Below are positions 8,326 to 15,955 of a DNA stretch of 30,349 bases, in pieces. The translations under genes and the position numbers were made by a program. The notes beneath the pieces were generated by a model that ran no database searches, was not told where the DNA came from, and saw only the letters and a program-made list of their open reading frames with translations. This DNA is from UBA2185 sp964564625. GTDB lineage: Bacteria > Desulfobacterota > Syntrophia > Syntrophales > UBA2185. The stretch covers positions 1 to 30,349 of the forward strand of contig CAZMBE010000034.1 in the NCBI GenBank assembly GCA_964564625.1, written 5' to 3'. Positions within the stretch are counted from its first letter, which is position 1. Each line of letters opens with the position of its first letter.

Positions 8326-9437
8326 GCTTCCTCAGCCACCCTGTTGTCATAGTACCAAATGAGTGTGCGCCTCAATCCCTCTTCCAGTGAAATAGAAGGA
8401 TTGTATCCCAGTTCGGTTCGTGCTTTCTTTATCTGTGGGCAGCGACGGTTCGGGTTGTCCACGAGGTACTCTTTATCGCCGCTATCCCGGCGAATAACTT
8501 TACCGTCATAGTCGTAAATATCTCTGGCTATACTTACAATTCTTTCTGCTAACTCGGCGATGGAGATCTCCGGCTCTTCAACACCAATATTGTAGGATTC
8601 TCCCTTCAGGCCTTTAACCAGAATCTTGTAGTAGCCGACAATGGCGTCGGCTATGTAACAAAATGTCCGCTTCGGAGCGCCATCAGAGAGCATAATGATA
8701 TCTCTTCCCGATAGCACGTCTTTAGCGAAATCAGGTACTACACGCCTATCCGTTATTTTTAATCCCGGTCCGTAATTGTTAAACGGCCGGGCAACCTTAA
8801 TCGGTAAATCGTACTGCCGTGCGAAATTTACGCATAGCGTTTCTCCATAACGTTTCGACTCATCATAACAGGCCCGAGGCCCTGTGCAGGATACATTGCC
8901 ACGGTAAGTTTCCGGGGTAGGAATGTTTTCAGGCGTCGGGTCTCCATAGATCTCGCTGCTCGAATAGTACAGAAAGCCCAAAACAACTTCCCCTTTACTG
9001 GTTTGCCGGCGGGCATAATCCAGGAGCTCTCGTAAACCATGAATGTTGGCATCCATCGTCTCAATCGGATGCTTCCTGTAGTAAATCGGTGAAGCTATGC
9101 CTGCTGCGTGAATAATGTACTGATAATCTTCCATGTCGTTCGGAAGGGGATTGATCATATCATGACGTACCAAGGTGAGATTCCTGTCATCTTGTAATCT
9201 GAGGAGCCATTCCGGAACTCCACGCATATAGTTGTCGAATACCGTAAGCTGAATACTTTGTGATTGCCCTTGTCCTTTGTTCCAATGCAGAACGGCCTGA
9301 ATGAGATAATAGCCAAGGAACCCTGCTCCTCCCGTCAAAAGCAGAGTTTTTCCCGACAACTGGCCAAACTCCTCCTGTAAATTGCCACAAATATAATCCA
9401 AATCATTGCTTACAACCTGCGCTGCGTTTGGCCTCAT
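8322..9437 (-). CDS. NAD-dependent epimerase/dehydratase, UDP-glucuronate decarboxylase (UXS)-like
   Basis: Extended short-chain dehydrogenase of 371 residues. TGGAGFLG (35-42) binds NAD, SSSEIYG (159-165) carries the conserved serine, and Y191-x3-K195 in ACYDESKR is the catalytic pair. The PRACYDESKR and RPFNNYGPG patterns resemble UDP-glucuronate decarboxylases, which make UDP-xylose, and the overlap with ugd supports that substrate. It is about 50 residues longer than soluble bacterial UXS because of an N-terminal extension of about 30. The start is ATG 9437: AAGGA lies just upstream in TGAAGGAAGAAAAATG, whereas a longer frame to 9494 has no such site. Alternative products are UDP-apiose or a 4-keto pentose. 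Confidence 0.82.
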   Translation of the reverse strand: MRPNAAQVVSNDLDYICGNLQEEFGQLSGKTLLLTGGAGFLGYYLIQAVLHWNKGQGQSQSIQLTVFDNYMRGVPEWLLRLQDDRNLTLVRHDMINPLPNDMEDYQYIIHAAGIASPIYYRKHPIETMDANIHGLRELLDYARRQTSKGEVVLGFLYYSSSEIYGDPTPENIPTPETYRGNVSCTGPRACYDESKRYGETLCVNFARQYDLPIKVARPFNNYGPGLKITDRRVVPDFAKDVLSGRDIIMLSDGAPKRTFCYIADAIVGYYKILVKGLKGESYNIGVEEPEISIAELAERIVSIARDIYDYDGKVIRRDSGDKEYLVDNPNRRCPQIKKARTELGYNPSISLEEGLRRTLIWYYDNRVAEEA

Positions 9438-9492
9438 TTTTCTTCCTTCATGTTCTATGCTCTCAATCTTAATTATGCAAATGTTTCGGAAC

Positions 9493-9513
9493 AAGGTGCA
9501 AGGATCAAGGTAA
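9493..9513. repeat. Intergenic CAAGG-rich short repeat, copy 1
   Basis: A 21-bp stretch built on CAAGG units seven bases apart (CAAGG at 9492, 9499 and 9506). It matches 18 of 21 bases with 10523-10543, on the other side of the aminotransferase gene. TCAAG units continue into the 3' end of that gene and encode part of its last residues. It could be a small dispersed intergenic repeat; its function is unknown. Confidence 0.45.
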
Positions 9514-9519
9514 AAAGAT

Positions 9520-10490
9520 TCAAGTGCTCAAGGGAAATTGTTTTATTGCGTCAACTATGTAGGCGATCTGTTCAGATGTCAATTCCGGGAACATGGGGAG
9601 CGATACGAATTCCAGGGCGCACCGCTCTGCAACTGGATATCTTCCTTTATTGAGACCTAAAAAGGAATAAGCCTTCTGAAGATGAATGGAACCGGGATAA
9701 TGAATGCCGGTTGAGATTCCCTGTTCTGAAAGATAGGTCATAAGCCTGTCTCTGTCTTTCGCGCGAATGGCGTAAATATGATAGACATGCTTCGCGTAAT
9801 CTGCTGAGTAAGGTTTGATGATATCACTCAGTGGAGAAAGCAGTTCGTTGTATTCCTNNNNNNNNNNNNNNNNNNNNNNNNNNNNNNNNNNNNNNNNNNN
9901 NNNNNNNNNNNNNNNNNNNNNNNNNNNNNNNNNNNNNNNNNNNNNNNNNNNNNNNNNCCAGTGTTTCCCATGGAACCTGCCTTTCTGCCTTTGTATTCTG
10001 CGCCATGGGCTTGGCAGGCATCTTCGATCACATACAGGTTGTGCTCTTTGGCGATTGCCAGGATTGGGTCCATATCCGCGGTTTGCCCAAAAAGGTGTAC
10101 AGGAATTATCGCCTTCGTGCTCGGTGTAATGGCTGCTTCTATTAAGGAGGGATTCATTGTATAGGTTTTTTCATCAACATCTACGAAGACAGGCTTGGCG
10201 CCGCAATATGTTATCGCTTCAGCGGTGGCGATAAATGTATTAGGCACTGTGATAACTTGATCGCCGGCACCAACACCCAAAGCCAGGAGGCTGATCCACA
10301 AGGCATCTGTGCCGTTTCCGACACCAATGACATGTTTGCAGTCACAAAATTTTGAGAACTCTTGCTCGAATTGGGACACGAATGGTCCACCGGCAAAAGC
10401 GGTACTCTCCAATACGGCACTGAGGGCAACGTTGATTTCCTCTTTAATTGTAAGATACTGTGCCTTGAGATCAAGAAAGGGGACTTTCAT
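9520..10490 (-). CDS. DegT/DnrJ/EryC1/StrS sugar aminotransferase (WbpE-like), interrupted by an assembly gap
   Basis: PLP-dependent transaminase that puts an amino group on a keto nucleotide sugar. The first part (ATG 10490 to the gap, 177 residues) has FLDLKAQY, GVGNGTDAL, VDVDEKTYTMNP and IEDACQAHGAEYKGRKAGSMG; the last part (9857-9520, about 112 residues) has GISTGIHYP and SLPMFPEL. GGAGG five bases before ATG 10490 fixes the start; the frame to 10502 opens with TTG. The two parts lie in different frames across 100 N, but the N run is a placeholder. Compared with the usual 365-375 residues, about 80 residues are missing, including the PLP lysine, which should lie just after GSMG. This is an assembly gap, not evidence of a pseudogene. 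WbpB/WbpD homologues upstream suggest a 3-amino uronic-acid pathway. Confidence 0.88.
9858..9957. other. Assembly gap of 100 N
   Basis: An exact run of 100 N inside the DegT aminotransferase gene. The reading frame changes across it and about 80 residues of a normal family member are missing, so the true gap is probably nearer 240 bp. Confidence 0.97.
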
Positions 10491-10522
10491 GTTTGCCTCC
10501 AATAAAGAATAGATTTAAGAAA

Positions 10523-10543
10523 AAGGTACAAGGAACCAGGTAA
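10523..10543. repeat. Intergenic CAAGG-rich short repeat, copy 2
   Basis: Direct, same-orientation partner (18 of 21 bases) of the element at 9493-9513, lying between the aminotransferase and the FemAB-like gene. The two copies flank the aminotransferase gene. TCAAGG units also build the hairpin at 23865-23895. Confidence 0.45.
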
Positions 10544-10662
10544 TATTTTGAATTTCCGATCATGTCGGTCAAGACTGGCTGGTGCTCATTAGGTAAAGCT
10601 TTGCTCTTTTGATTACACCGATGTAAAAAATACAGGGGAAAACTCAAGTAAAACATATTAAA

Positions 10663-11694
10663 TTAGCCCATGTGCTTGTAGAGAAGTGTTCCAAGGGCAT
10701 TCAGTACAAATATGGGCAGGCTATTGAAAAACTTGTGCTGGAATGTTGATACTTGAGGAGGAGTTTTCACAAAAGAATTATTGCGAAAGTCGTATTTATA
10801 ATATTTAATAATATATTCTTCTGCTCCCCAGCCCGTTTTGAACTGTCTTAGCCCATCATTATCAGGTTCGGTTTTACCAAAGCACAAAGTCTTGTGTCCT
10901 TTTTCGCAGCACCATTTGATGGATTCCCACATGACAAGATTATTTGGCCTAAGATGATGATAAATTTTGTCTGATGCACCGTACTTGAATATTACATTTT
11001 TTCCATGATGGAAGTACACGTTTCCGGCAATTGCAGTGCCTCCATATTTTGCAATGGAAATAAATCCCTCTTGTTTCGATATGATTTCCTCATAAACTGT
11101 TTTAAAAAAATAATAGGGTTGAGGAGGAAGACCATGAACCCTTCTGGTTAAAGAGTTAAGTCGGTAGAATTCATTTATGGCATTCAGTGAATTCGTGATT
11201 TCAACTGTTACTTCTTCTTTTTCTGCTTTTTTTATGCTCCTTCTTGTGGAATCCCGTAAGTTCGAAAAAATCTTTTTGATACCTTGTGTCAAATCGAGGG
11301 TGTGGCCCCAATGGTACTCTGATGGTTCATGGTGATCAAAGAATTTCTGTCCTCCCCTCATTTCCATGAATTTCCATCCATTTTTTTTACCGTAATTAGC
11401 AATATGGTTGAATAGTTCTGCAAACTCGTCGTTATTGGAGACTATGGGTTCGCAGTAATCAGTAAAAGGTAAAGAAACTCCTCTTTTGCCTGTCAAAGGG
11501 CTGTTTACTTCCATGAAAGGTATCATGGCGGGTGAGTGATTCTCATGATTCATAATGAAATACATTGGTTTATAGTTATAGGACTCATAGAGAATTTTAG
11601 CCCAGGTGGCGGTATGGAAGAAGGAGTAATCTTCATGGGAAAAAAGTTTGCTATTCCAGGATTCATGCGCAAGAGGGTTTATAATGCGGATCAT
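10663..11694 (-). CDS. GNAT/FemAB-like acyl- or aminoacyltransferase (Acetyltransf_6 type, PEP-CTERM/XrtA-locus FemAB relative)
   Basis: Protein of 343 residues with the double-GNAT architecture of FemAB-related proteins. FFHTATWAKIL at about 25-35 is the typical start; RDSTRRSIKKAEKE (about 147-160) is the conserved basic helix before the second lobe; FKYGASD and LRPNNLVMWESIKWCCEKG form the acyl-CoA/tRNA-binding lobe; FKTGWGAEE ends it. No signal peptide is seen. Relatives occur in exopolysaccharide and PEP-CTERM loci, where their substrate is mostly unknown; acylating a sugar amine is plausible. No good ribosome site precedes ATG 11694. The stretch is visibly AT-rich compared with the enzymes to the left. 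Confidence 0.78.
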   Translation of the reverse strand: MIRIINPLAHESWNSKLFSHEDYSFFHTATWAKILYESYNYKPMYFIMNHENHSPAMIPFMEVNSPLTGKRGVSLPFTDYCEPIVSNNDEFAELFNHIANYGKKNGWKFMEMRGGQKFFDHHEPSEYHWGHTLDLTQGIKKIFSNLRDSTRRSIKKAEKEEVTVEITNSLNAINEFYRLNSLTRRVHGLPPQPYYFFKTVYEEIISKQEGFISIAKYGGTAIAGNVYFHHGKNVIFKYGASDKIYHHLRPNNLVMWESIKWCCEKGHKTLCFGKTEPDNDGLRQFKTGWGAEEYIIKYYKYDFRNNSFVKTPPQVSTFQHKFFNSLPIFVLNALGTLLYKHMG

Positions 11695-12040
11695 ATAAAA
11701 ATAGGGTTAGAGGCCGAAAATCGGGAATGACGGGGGAGCGTCTAATAGATACAGCTCCGCTCTCTCGATTACAAAGGATCGAAGGAAATTTATAATTGAG
11801 TAACATTTGTTCACTATACAGTGAGTACCCTGTTCCACAATTGACTTATCATTTCATCCCCGCTTCAGAGAACTACAGCGGGAATCCATGATTGGCTTTG
11901 TAATACTGCTTTTGTCAGGAATTACAAAGGTATTATTATCACGCGCTCTTTGGTGCCATGAAGGCGTGAAGCTCTTCCCCGTATAAGCGGGTAACCATGA
12001 GCTATCTGCTATTGAGTTTCCCTTTTTTAATCTGTACTCA
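11695..12040. other. Gene-free stretch with several short inverted repeats
   Basis: No convincing gene lies in these 346 bp between the VapC stop and the FemAB-like start. It contains a perfect 9-bp inverted repeat (CTTTGTAAT 11896-11904 with ATTACAAAG 11921-11929), CCCGCT/AGCGGG (11859-11864 with 11877-11882) and CCCG/CGGG (11978-11981 with 11988-11991). None is followed by a clear run of T in either direction, so I do not call terminators. The FemAB promoter may lie here, but I see no strong one. Confidence 0.6.
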
Positions 12041-12445
12041 TTATTCCAATGTGAGTAGCTGAATGTCCAGTATGTTCCTAATATCTTCGAAGTGCCGGCC
12101 CAGTGTCAAAATCTGACAATCATTGTCTATCGCGATCACAGCGAGATAACAATCTAGCAAATTGACGTTTTTCCCCTCTTTTTTTAACTGATGTGAGAGA
12201 TGCCCGGCCTTAATCCATGTCTCATCATTTTGGTCAACTATATTAAATGCCTCAATAAACCTTTCTATAATGGAAGTTTCCTTCCTGGATCGAGAGTTCT
12301 GGATCAGCTCGGCAATTACAACTCTCGGAACACACACTTTGCTTTGAGATAAATATTCATCAACACGCTTCGAGAGCACATGTGAGCGGTTTTGAAAATA
12401 TTCGATCCAGATGGAAGTATCTATTAAGACTTTTTCAGCCCTCAT
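12041..12445 (-). CDS. vapC: VapC-type PIN-domain toxin
   Basis: Ribonuclease toxin of 134 residues of a type II toxin-antitoxin pair. It opens with VLIDTSIWIEYF carrying the first catalytic aspartate, followed by VIAELIQ (glutamate), LLDCYLAVIAI (aspartate) and a terminal region ILTLGRHFEDI (aspartate); these make up the PIN metal site. I start it at ATG 12445, which overlaps the antitoxin's last 11 bases; a longer frame to 12475 begins with TTG and would overlap further. In this family the toxin cleaves tRNA or rRNA when the antitoxin is lost. All key acidic residues are present, so it may be active. Confidence 0.9.
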   Translation of the reverse strand: MRAEKVLIDTSIWIEYFQNRSHVLSKRVDEYLSQSKVCVPRVVIAELIQNSRSRKETSIIERFIEAFNIVDQNDETWIKAGHLSHQLKKEGKNVNLLDCYLAVIAIDNDCQILTLGRHFEDIRNILDIQLLTLE

Positions 12446-12632
12446 GACGTTTAATTTTTTCCCCGTTAGAATCAAACATCAGCTTTCCCTTCATTGCCAT
12501 AATCTCTTCAATCTTTCTGCGCTTTAAATATTCATTTATGGCAATCTTGACCGCTGCCGCCTTCGTTCTTGCTTTCGTTTCTTTCAGCAGCCTGTCAAGA
12601 ATACTTTTTTCGATGGTTATGGTTGATCTCAT
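12435..12632 (-). CDS. vapB: VapB-type antitoxin
   Basis: Small basic protein of 65 residues encoded directly before vapC and overlapping it. The start MRSTITIEKSIL forms the beta strand of a ribbon-helix-helix DNA-binding fold, followed by a helix rich in K/A (TKARTKAAAVKIAINEYL); the C-terminal tail would wrap the toxin. It should repress its own promoter together with VapC. No clear ribosome site precedes ATG 12632. The pair sits between polysaccharide genes transcribed in the same direction and has no obvious link to them. Confidence 0.87.
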   Translation of the reverse strand: MRSTITIEKSILDRLLKETKARTKAAAVKIAINEYLKRRKIEEIMAMKGKLMFDSNGEKIKRHEG

Positions 12633-12668
12633 CGCACAAAATCACTCAATATCATGTGTAAATTCATG

Positions 12669-12687
12669 CATACATTATGCCATACAT
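12669..12687. promoter_or_regulatory. Possible vapBC operator: direct repeat CATACAT
   Basis: CATACAT occurs twice at 12-bp spacing (12669-12675, 12681-12687), 37-55 bases upstream of vapB. Autoregulated vapBC operons usually carry repeated or palindromic sites at this distance. That is the only support. Confidence 0.3.
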
Positions 12688-12780
12688 ATTATTCTGCCAG
12701 ATGATTCATTTAGCCTCAATTAATGCACAAGAGAAACATAATTATATCCACGTACGTTATGGTCGTACTGTGGTGCAGAA

Positions 12781-13260
12781 TCAGGTTTTTTCTAACCTCC
12801 TGAAAAATTTAGCGGGATTACCGGCAACTATTGTATGCGGGGGGACGTTTTTTGTGACGACACTGCCTGCACCGACAATTGAATATTCGCCGATAGTAAC
12901 TTTGGCTAGTATAGTGGATCCCGAACCGATCGAGGCGCCTCTCTTCACTAAAGTTGTTTCGACAGTCCAGTCAGCCTCTGTTTGCAGTATGCCGTCTTGT
13001 GACGTTGCCCTCGGGTAAGAATCGTTGATGAAGGCGACATTATGGCCAATAAAAACATCGTCCTCGATTGTAACTCCCTCACAGATGAAAGTGTGGCTGG
13101 AGATCTTGCAGTTTTTGCCAATTACGGCGTTTTTTTGTATTTCAACGAAGGCACCGATCTTTGTGTTATCACCTATTGTGCATCCATAGAGATTGATAAA
13201 CTTTGAAAGCTTAACATTTGTTCCCATTTTTACATCATCAGCTACGCAGAGATAGTTCAT
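12781..13260 (-). CDS. wbpD: Left-handed beta-helix N-acetyltransferase (WbpD/WlbB-like)
   Basis: Hexapeptide-repeat acyltransferase of 159 residues. Repeats of the [LIV]-G-x4 type run along the chain (TIGDNTKIGAFVEI, VIGKNCKISSHTFI, TIEDDVFIGHNV, SIGSGSTILAKVTIGEYSIVGAGSVVTKNV), followed by the end cap VAGNPAKFFRRL. The FINDSYPRA loop with the HNVAFIND segment matches the WbpD/WlbB group, which acetylates the 3-amino group of UDP-2-acetamido-3-amino-2,3-dideoxy-glucuronate using acetyl-CoA. The start overlaps the stop of the WbpB-like gene by four bases (ATGA), so the two are coupled. Other sugar N-acetyltransferases of this fold are possible. Confidence 0.85.
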   Translation of the reverse strand: MNYLCVADDVKMGTNVKLSKFINLYGCTIGDNTKIGAFVEIQKNAVIGKNCKISSHTFICEGVTIEDDVFIGHNVAFINDSYPRATSQDGILQTEADWTVETTLVKRGASIGSGSTILAKVTIGEYSIVGAGSVVTKNVPPHTIVAGNPAKFFRRLEKT

Positions 13261-14261
13261 AAATATACCATCTCCCCCTTGTTTCTTAACGACTTGTTGG
13301 ATGCTTCCAGCAGTTTAACAACACGCATACCAGCAATGCCGTCATTTATGACTTTCCCGCCGTTGCTTATATAATCGACAAACTTTTCAACCATAAGCCT
13401 GAGAGCTTCCGTCTGTTCAATGCGCGGCGCCCACATGTCTCCGGAGCGATAGGAAACTAAAAGATTATATTTGCCTTCCTTGGTTTTTACCTGGACACCT
13501 TTGTCATATATTTTAATTTTTTCATCCGGCTCTATATCATTCCAAACAAGCATTTTCTTCTCGCCGCCAATCAAGGTGGTCCTCACTTTTACAGGAGAAA
13601 GCCAATTCACGTTAATGTGGGCAATGATATTTTTCTTGAAAAAAATTGTCAGGTACGCCACATCTTCCAGCCCCCTGTCAAAATGTCCTGCCCCGGTTGC
13701 TACTACAGCCTGCGGTGTTTCTCCGATTACATGTTCCATAATAGAAATATCATGTGGGGCGAGATCCCACACCACATTGATGTCATGCTGGAACAGGCCT
13801 AAATTAACCCTGACGGAGTCATAGTAAAAAATATTGCCCAATACATTGTCTTCAACAAGCTGTTTAATCTTTCTTACCGCCCCCGTATAGAGGAATGTGT
13901 GGTCAACCATGATTTTCAAACTCTTTTTCTCGGCAAGCTCAATTAGCTCTTCGGCTTCAACACTGGTGTAGGTAAATGGTTTTTCCACGAAGACATTCTT
14001 GCCCTCTTCTAAGGCTTTTTTTGTAAACTCATAGTGAGTGAAAACAGGTGTTGCTATGACCACAACGTCAATATCGGGATTTTTGATTAATGCGTCACTA
14101 TCTGTAGTAGCATTAATGTCAGGATACAACTTCCGTAGTTTTTTTAGTGACTGTTGGTTCATGTCGCATACCATGTGCACCTCGGAACCTTCAGCAGCAC
14201 TGAAGTTTCTGACGAGGTTAGGTCCCCAGTAACCATATCCGATTATACCTACGCGAATCAT
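13257..14261 (-). CDS. wbpB: Gfo/Idh/MocA oxidoreductase (WbpB/WlbA-like)
   Basis: NAD-dependent sugar-nucleotide oxidoreductase of 334 residues. GIIGYGYWGPNLVRNF (5-20) is the NAD fold, VFVEKPF holds the catalytic lysine of the EKP motif (93-95), and WDLAPHDISI holds the conserved histidine of the family. In the known pathway it oxidises the 3-hydroxyl of UDP-GlcNAcA so that a DegT aminotransferase (WbpE) can aminate it and WbpD can acetylate it. WbpD follows with a four-base overlap and a DegT enzyme lies 2.8 kb downstream. GAGGAG six bases before ATG 14261 supports the start. No WbpA-type UDP-GlcNAc dehydrogenase is certain in the window. Confidence 0.87.
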   Translation of the reverse strand: MIRVGIIGYGYWGPNLVRNFSAAEGSEVHMVCDMNQQSLKKLRKLYPDINATTDSDALIKNPDIDVVVIATPVFTHYEFTKKALEEGKNVFVEKPFTYTSVEAEELIELAEKKSLKIMVDHTFLYTGAVRKIKQLVEDNVLGNIFYYDSVRVNLGLFQHDINVVWDLAPHDISIMEHVIGETPQAVVATGAGHFDRGLEDVAYLTIFFKKNIIAHINVNWLSPVKVRTTLIGGEKKMLVWNDIEPDEKIKIYDKGVQVKTKEGKYNLLVSYRSGDMWAPRIEQTEALRLMVEKFVDYISNGGKVINDGIAGMRVVKLLEASNKSLRNKGEMVYL

Positions 14262-14458
14262 TCTTAACTCCTCAATACTTTACCTAATATGTCCTTTTCG
14301 AAGGAATCTATTGACTAAGAAATCTTTCTGGAATCCCCTGTATCAAGCCTATCATGCGTGTACTTTTTAATTCCGAGCAAAGCGAAAAATCATTAAGATC
14401 CCTCCCTTTGGTTGGGACGAGGATTTCTCCCTTTGGTCGAAATAATGTCTCCATAATT

Positions 14459-15616
14459 CTAATATGCTCCTTTGCCAGTGAGTATAACCCAGGGGGTCTT
14501 GAGAAGAAGCTTGATATCGAGCAACAACGACCACTCATTGATGTATTTAAGATCAAGACGAACCATATCATCAAAGGTAGTGCTGCTTCTTCCTGTGACC
14601 TGCCACAGCCCTGTGATTCCTGGTTTGACGGAGAGCAATCTCCGCTTATGCCAAATGTCATAAAGTTCGAATTCGTAAGGGATAGGAGGCCGCGGCCCAA
14701 CAAGTGACATATCACCCTTCAGAACATTTATGAATTGAGGTAACTCATCAAGGCTTGTTTTTCTCAAAATATTGCCAACAGGTGTAATACGCGGATCGTT
14801 GCGTAATTTGTATACTCCGGGGGCATTCTCGTTATCCTTACCTTCACCAATAAATTTTTTGATGTAATCTTTGTGGCGATTGTGATCGCTGTTTGTGTAC
14901 ATGGAGCGGAATTTCAGGAATGTAAACGTCTTTCCGTTTAATCCCATTCTTTTCTGCTTGAAAAAAACCGGACCCTCAGAGGTTAGTTTAATGGATGCGG
15001 CAATGATCAGAAACATAGGTGCAAAAACCAGAAGGGCACACGCGCTAATAGTAATGTCCATCAGCTTTTTCATCGATGAGGTTGCCTGCCTGGAGATAGA
15101 GGGTTTTGAGAGATCGGGGTAAAGGGCTATATTAAATAAACCGCTGTTGATCATGGAAGTTCCGTTTACTTCAGGAAATACATGGAATGATACTTTGATC
15201 GTTGTTACCCATTCCGCATCTATAGCGCCGATGATTCTGCCATGAAGCTTGCGAAATATTGTTTCTATCGAGCTTTGATCGATAGATGCTATTTCTGTGA
15301 AGATGATGCCAATTATTGTATTGTGTTTGTACCATCCCCGTATATCTGTTTCTCTTGAACACGTAAAAAGAATAGATTTTATTATTTCATAGTAATCAGG
15401 ATGCTCCCTTTTATGCAAATCCGAAAAATCAAGAAGCATGAGCAGGAAGGGCTTTTTAGAACGTTCGGTTCGTTTTCTCTCAATGCGGAGCAAATTATGA
15501 AATTGGGACGTATCGTAAAATGTATGATCCCCTTCAGCTGTATTTTTACACACAGGCTTTGATGATTTATGAAAAGAGTCCGTTGTTCTTCTGCTGTTTG
15601 ATCCCGGTGAATTCAT
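14459..15616 (-). CDS. Undecaprenyl-phosphate sugar phosphotransferase with N-terminal degenerate GGDEF-like domain
   Basis: Priming enzyme of 385 residues that transfers a sugar-1-phosphate to undecaprenyl phosphate at the inner membrane. The C-terminal part is a standard bacterial sugar transferase: one hydrophobic segment at about 185-208, LKFRSMY (234-240), the catalytic SLDELPQ (288-294), SLVGPRP (304-310) and KPGITGLWQV (331-340). Instead of the usual four or five N-terminal membrane helices it has a soluble domain at about 36-150 with the layout of a GGDEF domain: LLMLLDFSDLHK, then RETD (88-91), then WYKHNTIIGIIFTEI where GGDEF should stand. The catalytic motif is gone but the RxxD signature is kept. 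Its own promoter probably lies in the 96-bp block at 15675-15770. Confidence 0.88.
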   Translation of the reverse strand: MNSPGSNSRRTTDSFHKSSKPVCKNTAEGDHTFYDTSQFHNLLRIERKRTERSKKPFLLMLLDFSDLHKREHPDYYEIIKSILFTCSRETDIRGWYKHNTIIGIIFTEIASIDQSSIETIFRKLHGRIIGAIDAEWVTTIKVSFHVFPEVNGTSMINSGLFNIALYPDLSKPSISRQATSSMKKLMDITISACALLVFAPMFLIIAASIKLTSEGPVFFKQKRMGLNGKTFTFLKFRSMYTNSDHNRHKDYIKKFIGEGKDNENAPGVYKLRNDPRITPVGNILRKTSLDELPQFINVLKGDMSLVGPRPPIPYEFELYDIWHKRRLLSVKPGITGLWQVTGRSSTTFDDMVRLDLKYINEWSLLLDIKLLLKTPWVILTGKGAY

Positions 15617-15955
15617 AACACAACCAGTAAAATATGCTCTCAGTCTTTATGTTGCTTATACGATGTGAGTTTCGTTAATAAGTAATCACGGTTAATCTGG
15701 AACGTATTGTTTGCTTTTTTTAAATATATTTCAAGAGTAAAAGATTTTTACAAATGAAAGATTACTACATCAAAACATTTATGCAGTACCTTTGAAATAT
15801 CGCAGAGTATATAATTGCGAGAACCTGACTCTGGTGCTTCGCATTGAGGATTCAATAATAAAGATATACAAAAGGTTATCACGAAGGCTGGAAGGCTCCG
15901 TACATAGTTTTGCAGATTACCGAATTGAGAAATAGGAAATCATGTAAAGGCCTCT
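15617..15955. other. Intergenic leader of the sugar-transferase gene
   Basis: These 339 bp hold no gene. The left half carries the 96-bp block shared with 21185-21280. The part from about 15771 to 15955 shows nothing recognisable: no clear terminator after the tyrosine-kinase gene. Confidence 0.6.
15675..15770 (-). promoter_or_regulatory. Duplicated 96-bp promoter/operator block, copy B (before the sugar transferase)
   Basis: It aligns without gaps to 21185-21280 with 81 of 96 bases identical. Read on the minus strand it contains a palindrome with arms GTAAAA and TTTTAC (15737-15751), a weaker second copy 17 bp farther upstream (15754-15768), then a possible -35 TTGAAA (15729-15734), a 17-bp spacer and a possible -10 AACAAT (15706-15711). 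The -10 fits poorly (4 of 6), as expected for an activated promoter. The ends of the block and the promoter assignment are inference; the duplication is directly visible. Confidence 0.65.

Noticed and set aside
9438..9494. Longer start of the UXS-like gene
   Set aside because: The AAGGA site before ATG 9437 decides for the shorter form; the extra residues show no family similarity.
11859..11991. Inverted repeats as a CRISPR array or tRNA
   Set aside because: The arms differ in sequence and spacing, with no repeated units and no cloverleaf; nothing in the window forms a CRISPR array or an RNA gene I can recognise.
12677..13018. Plus-strand frame of 113 codons
   Set aside because: It is antisense to the clear hexapeptide acetyltransferase and begins in the vapBC promoter area.
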